Assembly (NCBI GenBank): GCA_963281155.1
Contig: CAUJLY010000006.1
Location: forward strand, 5,952,001 to 6,016,000
DNA from: Rhabditophanes sp. KR3021
Lineage: Eukaryota; Nematoda; Chromadorea; Rhabditida; Alloionematidae
Direction of reading: 5' to 3'
Length of the DNA stretch: 64,000 nucleotides
The translations under genes and the position numbers were made by a program. The notes beneath the pieces were generated by a model, which worked only from the letters and a program-made list of their open reading frames with translations, did no database searches and was not told the origin of the DNA. Positions within the stretch are counted from its first letter, which is position 1. Every line of letters starts with the position of its first letter. Positions 60,506-64,000 of this stretch are shown piece after piece.

Positions 60506-63500
60506 ATGGCAAATAGTCGAAATAATTTCACATATACAGCTAATACAGCTGACAGTGCTAGAGAGGACAACAAAAGTGAACTAAATAAAAATGATCATAT
60601 AGAGGAAGGTGATAAAGAAGAGACCCATATATTATCCACATTCGATTGTGACAACAAGTTGCTGGCATTAGATGTTTCCGGTTGTAACAACTTTGTTGAT
60701 ACCCATGTGTATTCACAAACAAAAACCCAAAAATTAATCGACGCACCATCTGATCAACGTAAGTTAATAACATTATATGCACTTAGTGTTATTATTGTAA
60801 TAAAGCGCATATCCTCAAAACAGTTAAAGCATTTTTTGATTAGTTTGACGAAAACTTACCAAAATGTTTGTTTTCCATCCTAGCCATTAATAGGAAGCAA
60901 AAAAGTTTGTTTTGGTTTGAGTCTCAACATAGACACATTTTGAGTACCACAATATAATCAGTGCTATTGAATCTGTGTTTATGTTTAACACTTTCTATAT
61001 TTGTGTATATGTATATTATTTATATATTTATGTATCACAAGTTGCCTTATTTACCATTCAAAAAATATACTCATTTTGATTTAATAATATTAAAATTGCT
61101 TTCTTTATTTTTAGAATTGTCTTTGGTTGAATCTGGCATAGTTCCTCAATCTATTTCGCGATCCCCATCTCCTTTTTCTGCTGGCTCAAGACATCACAAG
61201 GAAAACGTAATGGTCCATATTAAGAATAGTAAAAATAGTGTCTCCATACCTAATTTAACAACCACTGGTACCGTTTCTACATCCCAATTTGGAAGTCTTG
61301 GCGATTCTTCATACTCGTTTTGCAAAAGTTGTCTTCAGGCATTAAAGTGTGATTGTTGCGACGATTGTACTCATGTGGCGAATTTAAAAAACTCGGTAAT
61401 AAACATTATTTTTTATTTATAGCATTCTATTAAATCTTTTTATTAGCCTCAAAATATACACATTCATTCACATAGCCTACTATTCATAATAAAACCACAG
61501 CAATTTTATTTGAAAATCATTAACAGACAATTTAAGATTATACGTTGTTCATTGTACTATTTCCAGATTTCTAAGCAGCACATGTCAAGTGTTACATTTA
61601 CTACCGTCACAAATGCCACCGGGCTTCCCATTATCGCAAATGAGCCGCTTGGAGATTGCTCTAGCAGGTTGGTTTTTATGCGCATATGCATGGATATAAC
61701 ATTTTCTTTAAATTGTTTTCTGTACTATTGAAAGTAATTAGTGTGTGTGCAAGATAAGCATACAAATATTTAATATATTATTAGCATAGTATATATAGAG
61801 AGTGTCTTAAATACAACACAACACTAATCTCTCTTATGTATTTTTTCTTACATTTATTCAACATACATATTTTATTCACATACCTACATTTCAGTTTTTG
61901 GTCCTCTTCATCAAACGTATCGCATGGAGAGTTTGACAGAGGCGGATATGCTGTCAGTACACCTCCAGCACCATCGTCTACTAATACAGGTGGCAAACGA
62001 TCTCTAGGTGCTTCGTCCAATACACTTTTGCCGACGACCAGTTTGAATAAAAATAATGGGAATATATTAAAAAAGCGTTCCCAACAACAAGGTATGTCTG
62101 CATTTGAGGAAGGTTCTAGAGATTCGGAAGATTCGCAGACAAGTGAAGATACAGTTGAAAAGAGACGCGTTTCCCCATTTCGTCCAAGGGCTCATTCCGA
62201 AGTCTCTAGCGGAGAATCATCCAGATTGATACAGGCCACAGACCTCATTACGTGTTACAAGTGCGGTAAAAATATGCCTAAAGATGAGTTCGCTTTAGCT
62301 TTAATTCGCAATCATTGCAAGCCATTTACTCCCCTATTGTATGCAGATCGCGAAAAAAATGAGGTCGGTAAAATTCGGGACCATACTATCAAGCAAAAGC
62401 GAAAAAGCATTAGCAGTGAAGATATTCGTGAAGATGAATTTCTTGATCATATAAATGAATGGGCATTTCCAATTTTTGAGTATTCTACATTATTTCCCAG
62501 ATCAATTTTAACAAGAGTGAGTATATATTTACATATTTTGTTCGTCGCTTTCCCGAAATACCTACAATTTTAATTTGATTTATAGATGGCTTACAAGGTC
62601 TTTACAAATGCTAACCTATTCAATCTCTTCCAAATAAAACAACAAAAGTTTTTTACTTTTTTTACGTAAGGTCGCAATATTATAAATTAATACTCTAACG
62701 AATCATTGCAGGGCTTTGGAACATGGATATTGGAGCATACCCTGTAAGTTACTTGATATACAATGAATATATTAAGACAATTTAATTCCACTCTAGACCA
62801 TAATCGAATTCATGCGGCTGATGTATTGCATGGCTGTTATTACCTGACTGTTCATCCCATATCTGCTTTCAAGAATCAAAAGGTATCAAAGAAAGGTGAT
62901 AATTCAAAGAAAAAATCCAAAAAAAAGAATTTACCAAAAGATGGGCAATCATCAAGCAATGCAAGTTGTGAAAAGAAAAAAAAGGCTAAAAGCAATGAGA
63001 GCAAGAAATGTTGTTCTGGTAATGCTGGTACATCGGGTGTGAAAAATGAAGTTAAATTTCACCCTAATTCAAAATTACCGATGATTACTACCATGAGCAA
63101 TTTGGAAGTTATGGCTTTTTACACAGCTGCAGCGATGCATGATTATGACCATCCCGGCAAAACAAATGCCTTTCTTGTTGCTTCTGATGACTATAAAGCT
63201 ATCATGTATAATGATAGAAGTGTTCTTGAAAATCATCATGCCTGTGAAGCATGGAAATTACTCTGCATTGAGGAGCATTTATTTATAGATGTGCTAGATG
63301 AAAATGAATTTAGAAGATTTAGATATCTTGTACTAGAATATATTTTGGCGACTGATCTCAAGATGCATTTTGATTTGGTAGCTCTTTTTAAGGATAAAAT
63401 CCACGATATTGACTTTTATTGTGAAAAGGATCGCCTTCAAATGATGCAAATGCTCATTAAAACAGCTGATATTAGTTCACCAATGAAGCCAAGAGCTTTG

Positions 63501-64000
63501 CACATGGAATGGACTAACCGAATTTGCGAAGAATTTTATGAGCAAGGGGATCTCGAGAAGGCTCTTGAGATGCCTGTTACACAATTTATGGACAGAAATG
63601 AACCAAATGTCGAGGAACTTCAAGCTAGTTTTATAGGCCATATAGTTGCACCTTTGGCAAAGATAATGGATTTTGCGTGTTTCTTGCCTATTTTACCAGG
63701 TTTACAGCAATCGGGTTAGTTAAAATTCTAATTAAATAGTGTACTTGTTTTTGTACTTACTTTATGAACTTACTTCATGTAATTATTTTATTTAATTAAT
63801 ATATTTATTCCTTAGAATTAATTATAAATCTTAACCACAATGACACTATCTGGAAAAACCGCATTGAAGAAAAGAAAAAGGTTGCAAAGATTGCCCGAGG
63901 AGAGAATCCTGATCTTTCATCTGAAGATTCAGATGAGGAAGATGACGAAGATAATGAGTTCGAAGCTCCTGAATACAACAATGAAAATTCGTCTGGCGAA
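60506..64000 (+). CDS. pde-3: PDE3-type cyclic nucleotide phosphodiesterase (3' end beyond window)
   Basis: Hydrolyses cAMP and cGMP. Eight exons splice in phase: 60506-60758, 61115-61395, 61567-61667, 61895-62516, 62586-62665, 62712-62743 (32 nt), 62797-63714 and 63816 to the edge (824 aa so far). The N-terminal half is Ser-rich with a cysteine cluster at 154-169 (FCKSCLQALKCDCCDDC) and a CYKCG motif. The catalytic domain starts near EFLDHINEWAFPIFEY and has YHNRIHAADVLHG (457-469), AAAMHDYDHPGKTNAF near 571 and IKTADISSPMKPRA. Between the first two metal motifs lies a Lys/Ser-rich insertion of about 70 residues, the hallmark of PDE3 (44 residues in mammals). The acidic tail is still open at the edge. 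Upstream membrane-anchor exons may be missing. Confidence 0.92.

Noticed and set aside
60289..60516. Possible hydrophobic N-terminal exon of the PDE3 gene
   Set aside because: No ATG in frame and no phase-compatible donor to the exon at 60506; the first clear Met is at 60506.
1..64000. tRNA, rRNA, CRISPR, bacterial operon signals or viral genes
   Set aside because: No B-box-like tRNA signals, rRNA blocks, spaced repeats or viral polymerase or capsid motifs were seen on either strand.

Overview
This is a 64 kb piece of an AT-rich nematode nuclear genome. Three things point to a nematode: two transthyretin-like (TTR) genes of the nematode-expanded family, a nematode-type serpentine chemoreceptor, and neuropeptide GPCRs of the DMSR and FRPR types. 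Most introns are 36-110 nt with GTAAGT-like donors. Many start codons sit 0-15 nt after a TTTTAG/TTTCAG-like acceptor, as expected for spliced-leader trans-splicing. I cannot name the species. Most gene models below were rebuilt by hand from GT-AG splice sites, and the exon phases add up in every model except the ABC transporter.

Layout. 0-10.4 kb holds three transporters: an SLC16 monocarboxylate transporter (minus, cut by the left edge), an SLC7 LAT-type light chain (minus) and an SLC5 sodium symporter (plus). 10.8-12.3 kb is a four-exon ZP-domain (cuticlin-like) gene. 14.6-16.2 kb is a DMSR-like GPCR. 16.8-17.8 kb is a probable decayed gene. 18.3-19.4 kb is an intronless Q/N-rich protein with a bZIP-like tail, convergent with an ABCB/P-glycoprotein gene (19.5-23.4 kb) that carries one frameshift. 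24.2-26.5 kb has a chemoreceptor and a small Ig-FN3 surface protein. 26.6-33.2 kb is an eight-exon CAPS/UNC-31 gene with a 36-nt microexon, followed by about 8 kb without a recognisable gene.

41.3-45.1 kb holds an M17 leucyl aminopeptidase and an acyl-CoA-binding protein. 45.5-47.2 kb is an FRPR-like GPCR whose TM3 DRY-type motif reads DGF. 50.5-52.2 kb is a five-exon homologue of the ciliary transition-zone protein TMEM237/JBTS-14, with a perfect RFX/DAF-19 X-box match 151 bp upstream of its ATG. 52.6-54.5 kb is a divergent TTR pair. 55.2-56.2 kb is a secreted repeat protein with C-x-C modules. 60.5-64 kb is a PDE3-type phosphodiesterase that runs off the right edge.

Several genes share a neurosecretory and sensory theme (CAPS, two peptide GPCRs, a chemoreceptor, PDE3, a cilium gate protein). 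The genes are not arranged as an obvious operon, so no single pathway is implied. I did not find a convincing new multi-gene system. The items most worth following up are the X-box/TMEM237 unit, the C-x-C repeat protein, the Q/N-rich bZIP-like protein, the FRPR receptor with the altered DRY motif, and the frameshifted transporter.
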